A DNA stretch of 60,953 nt from an uncultured Muribaculaceae bacterium (GTDB taxonomy: Bacteria > Bacteroidota > Bacteroidia > Bacteroidales > Muribaculaceae): positions 1 through 60,953 of the forward strand of contig CAKUMB010000011.1 in assembly GCA_934667475.1 (NCBI GenBank), written 5' to 3'. A program made the translations under genes and the position numbers. The stretch's first letter is position 1. The number at the start of each line of letters is the position of its first letter. Of this stretch, positions 49,603 through 57,528 are shown piece by piece. Below the pieces are notes generated by a model, which was given only the letters and a program-made list of their open reading frames with translations, did not search any database and had not been told where the DNA came from.

Positions 49603-50802
49603 TCAGCGGTTGCCATACATCTGCTCGTAATACTTTTGGTAGTCGCCCGATGTCACGCTGTCGACCCAGGCTTGGTTGTCCAAGTTCCACCTCACGGTTT
49701 TTTCAATGCCCACGCTGAATGGGGTCTCGGGATACCACCCCAGCTCGGTGGCTATTTTTGTCGGATCGATTGCATAGCGCATGTCGTGACCTGGACGGTC
49801 GGCAACGTATTCAATCAGGTCGTCGCTCACCTTCTCAAGCGGGCACTTCAGCAGACTCTGATACTCAGGCTCGCTGCGCATGATGTGCGCAATGATTGCT
49901 ATTATCTGCTTCACAATGTTGATGTTGCTCTCTTCGTTGAATCCGCCTATGTTATACACCTCGCCAATGCGACCGCCTCGCAGCACCATGTCGATGGCCT
50001 TGCAGTGGTCGTCTACATAAAGCCAGTCGCGCACATTAAGGCCCTTGCCATACACCGGCAGTTTTTGGCCCGCAAGAATGTTTTTAATCACCAGCGGAAT
50101 CAGCTTCTCGGGGAAGTGATATGGCCCGTAGTTGTTGCTGCACCGCGTTATGTTCACGGGGAAGTCATAGGTGCTGTGGTAGGCCAGCGTCAGCAGGTCG
50201 GCACTCGTTTTCGATGCGGAGTAGGGCGAGCGTGGCTCCACGGGGCAGTCTTCGGTGAAGAAGTGCTTGCCGTAGGTCTTCAGGTTGTGGCGGTTGCCAA
50301 TCACAGCTTTAAGCCCGGCATCCACATTAAGCTCGTGTGCCTCATCGAAGTCCTTTTTCAGCGAGCCATACACCTCATCGGTGGATATTTGCAGATATTT
50401 CTTGCCCTCCTTATACAGGCATTTGCCATTGGCATCCTTGCCCAGCAGCCACGCTTTGCGGGCGCAGTCAAGCATGTTTTGTGTGCCGAGTATGTTTGTT
50501 TCAAGAAACAGCCGCGGGTTGGTGATGCTGCGGTCCACATGGCTTTCCGCGGCGAAGTTCACCACATAATCCACGTCGTTGTCGGCAAATATCTTTTCCA
50601 CCAGCTTTTTGTCGCCTATGTCGCCTTTGATGAATTCCACATTTGGCAGCTCAATTTCATTCTTTATCGAAATGAGGTTGCCCGCATAGGTCAGAGCGTC
50701 AAGAATTATTATCCTGATGTCGCTGCCATGCTTCTTCAGGATATGCTTCACAAAGTTGGAGCCGATAAACCCGGCAGCACCCGTCACAAGATATGTTTTC
50801 AT
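49603..50802 (-). CDS. rfbB: dTDP-glucose 4,6-dehydratase
   Basis: A 399-residue short-chain dehydrogenase/reductase (RmlB). NAD site GAAGFIGSNFV; catalytic region with YSASKTSADLLTLAYH carrying the Tyr-x-x-x-Lys pair; and CSNNYGPYHFPEKLIP. It converts dTDP-glucose to the 4-keto-6-deoxy form. Internal stretches such as LLGKDANGKCLYKEGKKYLQ make it longer than E. coli RmlB (361), as in other Bacteroidetes. The start at 50802 is chosen over the longer frame from 50820. It is the first gene of the operon, with a -7 box at 50864. Confidence 0.94.
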   Translation of the reverse strand: MKTYLVTGAAGFIGSNFVKHILKKHGSDIRIIILDALTYAGNLISIKNEIELPNVEFIKGDIGDKKLVEKIFADNDVDYVVNFAAESHVDRSITNPRLFLETNILGTQNMLDCARKAWLLGKDANGKCLYKEGKKYLQISTDEVYGSLKKDFDEAHELNVDAGLKAVIGNRHNLKTYGKHFFTEDCPVEPRSPYSASKTSADLLTLAYHSTYDFPVNITRCSNNYGPYHFPEKLIPLVIKNILAGQKLPVYGKGLNVRDWLYVDDHCKAIDMVLRGGRIGEVYNIGGFNEESNINIVKQIIAIIAHIMRSEPEYQSLLKCPLEKVSDDLIEYVADRPGHDMRYAIDPTKIATELGWYPETPFSVGIEKTVRWNLDNQAWVDSVTSGDYQKYYEQMYGNR

Positions 50803-50863
50803 ACTAATTTCAGAGTTCAAAGCGCCTCAAGGTGCGCAATAATGTTGTTAAACCAATATTATG

Positions 50864-50871
50864 CAAAGATA
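50864..50871 (-). promoter_or_regulatory. -7 box of the dTDP-sugar operon
   Basis: TATCTTTG on the minus strand, 61 bases before rfbB. The -33 box is weak. Confidence 0.45.
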
Positions 50872-50923
50872 GGTATTTTTATCTGCATTAAGGTTGCTTC
50901 CGCATCTTTTAATTTATTTCATG

Positions 50924-51328
50924 AGGTCTAAAGAGCGAAATCGGGAACTAAAGAGTGAACCATTCTATCCCCTTCTTAAGGGGGGATGCGACGATTTATA
51001 TAGGAAATGTTGCGATTCGCCTATTTTTATCAGCGAAAACGCAAGAACAATAGCTGTGGAGCATTGGGCGAAGTCGCCAGGCGACACCATTGTTTTTGTG
51101 CCTGCTGATAGCCTGCATGCTATCCTTGGCGGTGGATTTGACTTCACCCGTCTTAATCAGGCCGGTATTACTGGTGGCTGTGTCGCCTCTCACGGCGATG
51201 GCCGAAAAATTTTGGTGTTCCGTGCCGTTTTCGTCGGCAATACTCGCCCAACGGAAGGTGGCGTATATGTGCAGGTTAGCAAGTATGCCAATGGTTCAGT
51301 CAAATCAACAAAGGTGCTGGTTAAGTAA
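50924..51328 (+). CDS. Doubtful orphan protein, about 134 residues
   Basis: An open frame whose codon use is less GC-rich at third positions than its neighbours. It shows no recognised domain. The final residues (GGVYVQVSKYANGSVKSTKV) loosely recall the tail of secreted Bacteroidetes proteins, so it may be the remnant of one. A hairpin with T-run right after the stop (51352-51407) supports transcription in this direction. The ATG at 50924 or the one at 50894 could be the start. It may be a pseudogene or recently acquired DNA. Confidence 0.35.
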   Translation, partial: RSKERNRELKSEPFYPLLKGGCDDLYRKCCDSPIFISENARTIAVEHWAKSPGDTIVFVPADSLHAILGGGFDFTRLNQAGITGGCVASHGDGRKILVFRAVFVGNTRPTEGGVYVQVSKYANGSVKSTKVLVK

Positions 51329-51351
51329 AACTACAACTATATTGATTAATT

Positions 51352-51407
51352 AATTGGTTCTAAGCTATTTAGCGTAGCAATGCTAATCGCTTGAAACCAA
51401 TTTTTTG
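51352..51407 (+). terminator. Terminator after the orphan frame
   Basis: Stem ATTGGTT..AAGC / GCTT..AACCAAT (51353-51401) with an inner TTAGC/GCTAA stem and a T6 tail. Confidence 0.6.
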
Positions 51408-51660
51408 TATTCGCCTATAGCATAAGTTTTGCGTCAATTGTGTTATGATATGATTGTATATTGGTGTGCGTATGCGTCAGCTCCATTCTCCTTGCATTGC
51501 TTGCACCTATGCTCATTCTCCAATTTGGCGCGCAACGTTGCCGTGAACCATTGTTTGTGAATAAACGTGCTGGCTGTGGCTGCGCTTATGATGTGCATTG
51601 CGCGCATGCATTTTGGAATTTGAGCTGAGAATTCGCATGAAAACTACAGTGGGAATGAAG
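51408..51660. other. Unassigned AT-rich gap
   Basis: About 250 bases with no credible gene. Repeated short phrases (CTCCATTCTCC, CTCATTCTCC) suggest decayed sequence. Nothing else supportable. Confidence 0.4.
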
Positions 51661-51663
51661 GGC

Positions 51664-51703
51664 AAAAAAAGAGGAGGGGCAATCGCAGTGATTGTCCCTC
51701 CTC
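51664..51703 (-). terminator. Terminator of the rplM-rpsI-rpsB-tsf cluster
   Basis: A 14-bp stem GAGGAGGGGCAATC / GATTGTCCCTCCTC (51671-51703, one G-U pair), followed on the minus strand by T7. Confidence 0.88.
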
Positions 51704-51752
51704 AAGTTTACGTTATCTGAATTGACGTTGCCGCCAGAGTCAGTGCTTGATG

Positions 51753-52748
51753 TTAGTCAGCGTTCAGGTTGATGCGCTTCAGGTCGGTAGCCTTGAGATC
51801 CTTGTCGGCTTTAGCCAGATACTGGGCCACAGTGTTCTTAGCATCGTCAGCCTCGTAGATTTGCTCCATGAGCACGTTCTCCTGGAAGAACTTGTTCATG
51901 CGGCCATTGGCGATGTTCTCAATCATCTGCTGAGGCAGGTTGGCCTCTTTTTCAGCGGCAACCTTAGCCTTCAGGTCGCGGATTTCCTGAGCCTGAGCCT
52001 CAGTGATGCTGCCCTTCATGATGCCCTCATTCAGGTGCTCTTCGCTCTCTGCGATGTAGAGGTTGAAGCCTGCCTTCTTCAGTGCATTTTCAACAGCTTT
52101 CTTCACTTGCTCGGTCTTGGTCTTCTCAACGGCGAGCTTGCGCTCTTCGTCGATAGTGGCCTGAGGAATTTGCTCGCGAGTAGCGGCAATCGGGTTCATC
52201 GAAGCCACCTGCATTGCCACGTTTTTGCCTACTTGTGCGTCCACTTCTGCTTTGTTGAAGCCTACCAGAGTGGCGAGCTTCTTGTTGAAGTGGTTGTAGC
52301 TTGCCACATAGGGAGCCTCAAGGCTCTCGTATGCGCCAAGTTCCATCTTCTCGCCGGTGATACCGCTGAGCTCGGTGATGAGTTCGGGCACCTTCTTGCC
52401 TTCAACCTCAAACTCCTTGAGGTCGTCGAGGGTCTTCACCTTGCCTGCCACGGCTGCGTCGAGAATCTTGTTGGCCAGAGCCACAAACTTCTCGTTAGAA
52501 GCCACAAAGTCGGTTTCGCACTTCAGGGCAACGATTGCGCCGAAGCCGTTCTCGGTCTTGGCGAATGCCACACCCTCGGCTGCGCTGCGGTCTTCGCGTT
52601 TTGCTGCGATGGCCTGGCCGCGCTTGCGGATCAATTCAATTGCCTTGTCCAAATCATTCTCTGCCTCGATGAGAGCCTTCTTGCAGTCAACGAGACCTGC
52701 TCCTGTGAGCTTGCGGAGCTTTTGAATGTCGGCTATAGTAACTGCCAT
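51753..52748 (-). CDS. tsf: Elongation factor Ts
   Basis: A 331-residue guanine-nucleotide exchange factor for EF-Tu. The N-terminal UBA-like domain is IQKLRKLTGAGLVDCKKALI, and the core motif is KCETDFVASNEKF. It is longer than E. coli EF-Ts (283) through extra helical sequence in the middle and end. It follows rpsB by 41 bases, the common bacterial order. Confidence 0.96.
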   Translation of the reverse strand: MAVTIADIQKLRKLTGAGLVDCKKALIEAENDLDKAIELIRKRGQAIAAKREDRSAAEGVAFAKTENGFGAIVALKCETDFVASNEKFVALANKILDAAVAGKVKTLDDLKEFEVEGKKVPELITELSGITGEKMELGAYESLEAPYVASYNHFNKKLATLVGFNKAEVDAQVGKNVAMQVASMNPIAATREQIPQATIDEERKLAVEKTKTEQVKKAVENALKKAGFNLYIAESEEHLNEGIMKGSITEAQAQEIRDLKAKVAAEKEANLPQQMIENIANGRMNKFFQENVLMEQIYEADDAKNTVAQYLAKADKDLKATDLKRINLNAD

Positions 52749-52789
52749 AATTAGTTGTTCCTGTTAATTGGTTATATTGTTATAATAAA

Positions 52790-53629
52790 TTACTCTGCTT
52801 TTGCCTCTTCGGCGTCTGCCTTGGGAGCCTCAGCCTCTTCGGCCTTGGGGGTGGCCTCGGCTGCCTTGTGGCTTACGCGGGCGCGACGCTTGCGCTGTGC
52901 GCCTTCACCTTCGGCTGCATCCTTGTTGTCAACCTTCTCAACCTTGCGCTCCTCAAGACCTTCTTTGATGGCCTCGCACACAGCGCTGAGGATGATGTCA
53001 ATCGACTTCGATGCGTCATCGTTGGCCGGAATCACGAAATCTACAGTGTCAGGATCACTGTTGGTGTCCACGATGCCGAATACGGGAATACCCAGGCGGT
53101 TAGCCTCCGACACGGCAATGTGCTCTTTCAGCACATCAACCACAAACAGAGCTGACGGCAGACGGTTGAGGTCGGCGATGCTGCCAAGGTTCTTCTCCAG
53201 CTTTGCACGCTGGCGGGTAACCTGCAGTTTCTCGCGCTTCGACAGGTTGTCGAATGTGCCGTCTTTTGTCATCTTGTCAATCGAAGCCATTTTCTTAACG
53301 GCTTTGCGGATTGTGGGGAAGTTGGTGAGCATACCGCCCGGCCAGCGCTCAATCACGTAGGGCATGCCCACTGACTGTGCGCGCTCTTCAACCACTTGCT
53401 TTGCCTGCTTCTTGGTGGCTACGAAAAGCACCTTCTTGCCCGACTTGGCGATTGACTTGAGTGCATTTGCTGCCTCCTCAAGCTTAGCCTGGGTCTTATA
53501 GAGGTCGATGATGTGGATGCCGTTGCGCTCCATGAAGATGTAAGGAGCCATTGCGGGATTCCATTTACGCTTTAAGTGGCCGAAGTGACATGTAGCTTCG
53601 AGTAACTGTTCAAAACTTGGTGTTTGCAT
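52790..53629 (-). CDS. rpsB: 30S ribosomal protein S2
   Basis: A 279-residue protein on the back of the 30S head. Signatures: LLEATCHFGHLKRKWNPAMA at the start, IIDLYKTQAKLEEA and GIPVFGIVDTNSDPDTVDFV. The last ~45 residues are a low-complexity Ala/Glu/Lys tail (EEAEAPKADAEEAKAE) not present in E. coli S2. Confidence 0.96.
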   Translation of the reverse strand: MQTPSFEQLLEATCHFGHLKRKWNPAMAPYIFMERNGIHIIDLYKTQAKLEEAANALKSIAKSGKKVLFVATKKQAKQVVEERAQSVGMPYVIERWPGGMLTNFPTIRKAVKKMASIDKMTKDGTFDNLSKREKLQVTRQRAKLEKNLGSIADLNRLPSALFVVDVLKEHIAVSEANRLGIPVFGIVDTNSDPDTVDFVIPANDDASKSIDIILSAVCEAIKEGLEERKVEKVDNKDAAEGEGAQRKRRARVSHKAAEATPKAEEAEAPKADAEEAKAE

Positions 53630-53806
53630 TTTAAATTTCTTTCTTTTTGTTTACATTCAACTTAAATCAATTGCATAGTAGCCATTGCTCTGCGTCTCTG
53701 ATTTTTTTTGCAGGCGTAGTGAGTCTATGCAATTTGGATACTAAACTCTCTATCACAGTAGAGCATAGCGCAGTTGTTGTCGGTAACAAATATTGTGCCG
53801 GCAATA

Positions 53807-54193
53807 TTAACGCTTGCTGAACTGGAATCTCTTGCGTGCTTTGGGACGACCTGGTTTCTTACGCTCTACGGCACGCGGGTCGCGTGTCATGAAGCCTTCC
53901 TTGCGCAGGGCTGCCTTGTCTTCGGGGTTGATCTTGACGAGTGCGCGGGCAATAGCCAGACGCAGAGCCTCGGCCTGACCCTTGTAACCGCCGCCTACGA
54001 GGTTAACCTTGATGTCGTACTTCTCTGCTGCCTCCAGTGTGTTGAGCGGCTGCTTAACAATGAATTGCAGGATTGGAGATGGGAAATATTCACCCAGAGT
54101 GCGCTTGTTCACTGTGATTTCGCCCTTGCCCTCGCTGAAATATACGCGAGCGACAGCTGCTTTGCGGCGACCTACTGCATTAATTTTTTCCAT
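53807..54193 (-). CDS. rpsI: 30S ribosomal protein S9
   Basis: A 128-residue protein with the family signature GGGYKGQAEALRLAIARAL and the basic tail KKPGRPKARKRFQFSKR that reaches the P-site tRNA. It lies 10 bases after rplM, as in most bacteria. Confidence 0.97.
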   Translation of the reverse strand: MEKINAVGRRKAAVARVYFSEGKGEITVNKRTLGEYFPSPILQFIVKQPLNTLEAAEKYDIKVNLVGGGYKGQAEALRLAIARALVKINPEDKAALRKEGFMTRDPRAVERKKPGRPKARKRFQFSKR

Positions 54194-54203
54194 ACTTCAA
54201 TCT

Positions 54204-54683
54204 TTATTTAAGTTTGTTGATGTCAATTACTTTAGGATTCTGTGCCTCGTGGGGGTGTACGTTTCCGTTGTACACGTGCACGTTCTTGAGCAGCTGAGCG
54301 CCCAGACGGTTCTTCGGGAGCATGCCCTTAATCACCTTGATAAACAGAGGGTGCTTGCCGGGCTTCAGATCCTTCTTTAAAGATTTCTGTTGCAGTATGG
54401 CAGGGCTTGCGAAGCGCTGACCACCGGGATAGCCGGTGTAAGAAACGTACTGGCGTTTCTCCATCTTGTCGCCTGTGAGGACGACCTTGTCGGCGTTAAT
54501 GATAATCACGTTATCTCCGCAGTCCATGTGAGGAGTGTAGCAGGGTTTGTACTTGCCGCGCAGAATCTTTGCGACTTTTGCGCACAGACGACCCAGCACT
54601 TGATCGGTAGCGTCGATCACTACCCATTCTTTCTGAATGTCTTCGGCTTTTGCCGAAACAGTCTTGTAGCTTAAAGTGTTCAC
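54204..54683 (-). CDS. rplM: 50S ribosomal protein L13
   Basis: A 159-residue protein: VVIDATDQVLGRLCAKVAKI, then MDCGDNVIIINADKVVLTG and the MLPKNRLG signature. The start codon is GTG (NTLSYKTVSAKAEDIQKEW follows). It is the first gene of the cluster, with a perfect promoter at 54795-54825 and a leader of about 105 bases, long enough for autoregulation. Confidence 0.96.
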   Translation of the reverse strand: MNTLSYKTVSAKAEDIQKEWVVIDATDQVLGRLCAKVAKILRGKYKPCYTPHMDCGDNVIIINADKVVLTGDKMEKRQYVSYTGYPGGQRFASPAILQQKSLKKDLKPGKHPLFIKVIKGMLPKNRLGAQLLKNVHVYNGNVHPHEAQNPKVIDINKLK

Positions 54684-54794
54684 TTTATAAATTCCTGATT
54701 AAATGTTAATTAAATATCCTTAGGCGCACTAATCACACGGCCAAATGCTTTCGTTTTGCCCTTGAATCAATCAATTTTGGATATAATCGGTCTG

Positions 54795-54825
54795 CAAAAG
54801 TACTAATTATTTGCTCAATTTCAAA
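54795..54825 (-). promoter_or_regulatory. Promoter of the ribosomal protein cluster
   Basis: On the minus strand TTTG (54822-54825), 19 bp, TACTTTTG (54795-54802): a full consensus match. Confidence 0.82.
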
Positions 54826-54904
54826 TAGTTGCCAGCGTCAATCTCCGCCAGATGCGCAACTTTGCACAAAATTTAACTTTATTTTTAATATCTTCCAACA
54901 GCCC

Positions 54905-54959
54905 CAAAAAAGCACAACCGCGGGGCAGCGTGATGTGTGCACTGCTTCCGCGGCTGTGT
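54905..54959 (-). terminator. Terminator of pta-ackA
   Basis: GC-rich stem built on CCGCGG / CCGCGG with inner GCAG/CTGC pairings. On the minus strand it ends GTTGTGCTTTTTTGGGG. Confidence 0.75.
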
Positions 54960-54980
54960 GTGGTGTACTGTTGTTGGCCG

Positions 54981-56195
54981 TTAAGGCTCGCGGCCTTCCA
55001 CTATGGCTTCGGTGTCGTGAGCAATCATATACTCCTCGTCGGTGGGTATCACCACAACCTTCACCTTGGAGTCGGGAGTGCTGATGATGCCTGCCTTGCC
55101 GTGCAGTGTGGAGTCGTTGGCCTCCTTGTCGAGGGTGATGCCAAGGTAGCCCAGGCTGTTGAGCACCACTTCGCGTGTGCCAAACTGGTTTTCGCCCACG
55201 CCGCCGGTAAACACTATTATGTCCACACCGTTCATCTCGGCTGCATATGCGCCGATGTATTTGATTATCTTCAACTCATACATGTCGAGTGCGAGCTGCG
55301 CCTTGGGGTCGTGCTTAACCTCAGCGCCTTCCACTATCTCGCGCATGTCGCTTGACAGCTCCGAGATTGCCATCACACCGCTTTTCTTGTTTATGATGTT
55401 GAGCATCTCGGCCGGCGACAGTTTGTATTTGTCCATGAGAAACAGCAGGGCACCGGGGTCCACGTCGCCCGAGCGCGTGCCCATCATAAGGCCTTCGGTG
55501 GGGGTCAGACCCATGCTGGTGTCGATGCTTTTGCCGCCCATCACTGCCGTGATGCTGGCTCCGTTGCCAATGTGGCAGCATATTATCTTCTGGTCCTCAT
55601 ATTTCACGTCCAAGTATTCACACACCTTGCGCGACACATAGCGGTGGCTTGTGCCGTGGAAGCCGTAGCGGCGCACGTGGTCCACGGTGTAGTATTCGTT
55701 GGGAATAGGGTAGCGGAACGCCTTGGGCTCCATCGTTTGGTGAAATGCCGTGTCGAACACTGCCACTTGGGGCACGTTGGGCATAATGGTGGATATGGCT
55801 TCTATGCCGGCCATGTTCACGGGGTTGTGCAGCGGCGCTATGCCGTAGCACTCCTTGATGGTCTCTTTCACCTCTTCTGTTATGAGCATGCTTTTGTTGA
55901 ACCGTTCTCCGCCGTGCACCACCCGGTGGCCAACGGCGTCAATTTCGTCATAGCTGCTTATGCAGCCATACTCTTTGCTCGTCAGGTAGTGCAGTATGGC
56001 CTCGATTGCGCCCTCGTGGTCATTTGCGCTCAGGTGAATCTCTTTTTTGGAGCCGTCGTTAAGCTTCAGTTTTATGAAGCAGTTGGGCAACCCTATTTTC
56101 TCAACTCCGCCCTCGGCAAGCACCTTGTTGGCTTTAATCTCTATCAGCTTGTATTTCACAGAACTGCTTCCGCAGTTCAGCACCAATATGTTCAT
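54981..56195 (-). CDS. ackA: Acetate kinase
   Basis: A 404-residue ASKHA-fold kinase that makes ATP and acetate from acetyl phosphate. Signatures: MNILVLNCGSSSVKYKL, HRVVHGGERF, FDTAFHQTM, the YGFHGTSHRYVS loop and the TGGVGENQ end. It lies 57 bases after pta; the two form the acetate overflow and substrate-level phosphorylation branch used by fermenting Bacteroidales. Confidence 0.97.
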   Translation of the reverse strand: MNILVLNCGSSSVKYKLIEIKANKVLAEGGVEKIGLPNCFIKLKLNDGSKKEIHLSANDHEGAIEAILHYLTSKEYGCISSYDEIDAVGHRVVHGGERFNKSMLITEEVKETIKECYGIAPLHNPVNMAGIEAISTIMPNVPQVAVFDTAFHQTMEPKAFRYPIPNEYYTVDHVRRYGFHGTSHRYVSRKVCEYLDVKYEDQKIICCHIGNGASITAVMGGKSIDTSMGLTPTEGLMMGTRSGDVDPGALLFLMDKYKLSPAEMLNIINKKSGVMAISELSSDMREIVEGAEVKHDPKAQLALDMYELKIIKYIGAYAAEMNGVDIIVFTGGVGENQFGTREVVLNSLGYLGITLDKEANDSTLHGKAGIISTPDSKVKVVVIPTDEEYMIAHDTEAIVEGREP

Positions 56196-56252
56196 AAGTT
56201 GCTATTGATAATAATTTGTTTTTGTTATGTGTTCACTTCTGTTTCTGTTGTC

Positions 56253-57263
56253 TCAGTGTTTTGCTATCGCCTGGTTGCAGGTGAGCAGAATAGTCTTATA
56301 GATGTCTTCAGGCGAGCAGCCTCTCGACAGGTCGTTGACTGGTGCGGCGAGTCCTTGCAGCACGGGGCCGACGGCTGTGGCTCCGGCTATGCGCTGCACC
56401 AGCTTGTAGGCTATATTGCCCACGCCCAGGTCGGGGAACACCAGCACGTTTGCTTTTCCGGCCACATGGCTGCCTGGCGCTTTTGTGGCTGCTACGCTGG
56501 GCACAATGGCTGCGTCGGCCTGCATCTCACCGTCGATGTCCAACTCGGGGCACATCTCTTTGGCAAGCTTGGTGGCTTCCACCACCTTGTCCACATTCTC
56601 GTGGCTGGCGCTGCCCTTGGTCGAGAAGCTGAGCATGGCTATGTGCGGATTTATGCCGGCAAGCGTCTTGGCGGTCTCGTTGGTCGACACGGCTATCTGT
56701 GCCAGCTGCTTGGCATCGGGGTCGGGAATCACGGCGCAGTCGGCAAACACCATTATGCCGTTTTCACCATAAGGCGAGTTTTCGGGCATCAGCATTATGA
56801 ATGCTCCCGACACGGCGCTTACGCCCGGAGCCGTCTTAAGCACCTGGAATGCTGCGCGCAGCACGTTGCCTGTGGTGTTTTGTGCTCCGGCGACCTGGCC
56901 GTCGGCCTCGCCGTGCTTTATGAGCAGGCAGCCTAGATACAGCGGGTCTTTTATCTTCTTGCGTGCGTCTTCAAGTGTCACGCCTTTTTTCTTGCGCAGT
57001 TCGTAGAAAGTTTGTGCATATTTTTCGTTGTCCTGCTCGTTGTTGGGGTCAACTATCTTTGCTTTGCCTATGTTTTGCAGTCCCAGTTCGGCAGCCTTGC
57101 TGGCAATCTCTTTTGCATCGCCTATCAGTATGATGTCGGCCACGCCGTTGGCCAGAATCTTGTCGGCGGCCTGCATTGTGCGGGGCTCGGTGCTTTCGGG
57201 CAAAATAATGCGTTGTTTGTCGGCAATCGCTTTGTCCTCTAATCGCTTGAATAGATCTTTCAT
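56253..57263 (-). CDS. pta: Phosphate acetyltransferase
   Basis: A 336-residue single-domain Pta that makes acetyl phosphate from acetyl-CoA. Signatures: RIILPESTEPRTMQAADKIL, LLIKHGEADGQVAGA and PGSHVAGKANVLVFPDLGVG. It lacks the long N-terminal regulatory region of the E. coli enzyme. The start at 57263 is fixed by the promoter just upstream (57291-57321), which covers the longer in-frame start at 57320. Confidence 0.96.
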   Translation of the reverse strand: MKDLFKRLEDKAIADKQRIILPESTEPRTMQAADKILANGVADIILIGDAKEIASKAAELGLQNIGKAKIVDPNNEQDNEKYAQTFYELRKKKGVTLEDARKKIKDPLYLGCLLIKHGEADGQVAGAQNTTGNVLRAAFQVLKTAPGVSAVSGAFIMLMPENSPYGENGIMVFADCAVIPDPDAKQLAQIAVSTNETAKTLAGINPHIAMLSFSTKGSASHENVDKVVEATKLAKEMCPELDIDGEMQADAAIVPSVAATKAPGSHVAGKANVLVFPDLGVGNIAYKLVQRIAGATAVGPVLQGLAAPVNDLSRGCSPEDIYKTILLTCNQAIAKH

Positions 57264-57290
57264 TTCTTGGCTTTTATTTTTAACTATTTG

Positions 57291-57321
57291 CAAATTTAGC
57301 TCTTTTATTCCTAAACTCAAA
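57291..57321 (-). promoter_or_regulatory. Promoter of pta-ackA
   Basis: On the minus strand TTTG (57318-57321), 19 bp, TAAATTTG (57291-57298): a full consensus match. Confidence 0.82.
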
Positions 57322-57460
57322 TTTTTTCGCCGCTAAACTTTGCTGCTACACATTATATAATATTATAGTATTGCGTAACTGTGCCAGTGGCTATGATTAT
57401 TGGTTGATTACTGTTGCATAGTTCTGTATATCATGGCGTTAGCTTAATTGTGCGCAGTGG

Positions 57461-57492
57461 TTTGCATAATCAGGCAAGAATTGCTAATTTTG
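57461..57492 (+). promoter_or_regulatory. Promoter of the LptF/G-ribBA transcript
   Basis: TTTG (57461-57464), 20 bp, TAATTTTG (57485-57492), 36 bases before the permease start. Confidence 0.8.
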
Positions 57493-57528
57493 CAACTAAA
57501 TCAATTACGACAGACAACTCAAATTTAA

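Larger units (their letters stand above)
54684..54980. other. 297-base gap between rplM and ackA
   Basis: It holds the rplM leader and promoter and the ackA terminator. Nothing else seen. Confidence 0.6.

Noticed and set aside
48660..50802. dTDP-rhamnose pathway
   Set aside because: Only rmlA and rmlB homologues are here. rmlC and rmlD are missing, and a ketoisomerase and transaminase follow instead, so an amino sugar is the better reading.
49636..50931. A 431-codon plus-strand frame
   Set aside because: It is antisense to rfbB, which has all its catalytic motifs. No motif on this strand.
55572..56936. A 454-codon plus-strand frame across ackA and pta
   Set aside because: It spans two well-defined antisense genes and their gap; shadow composition.
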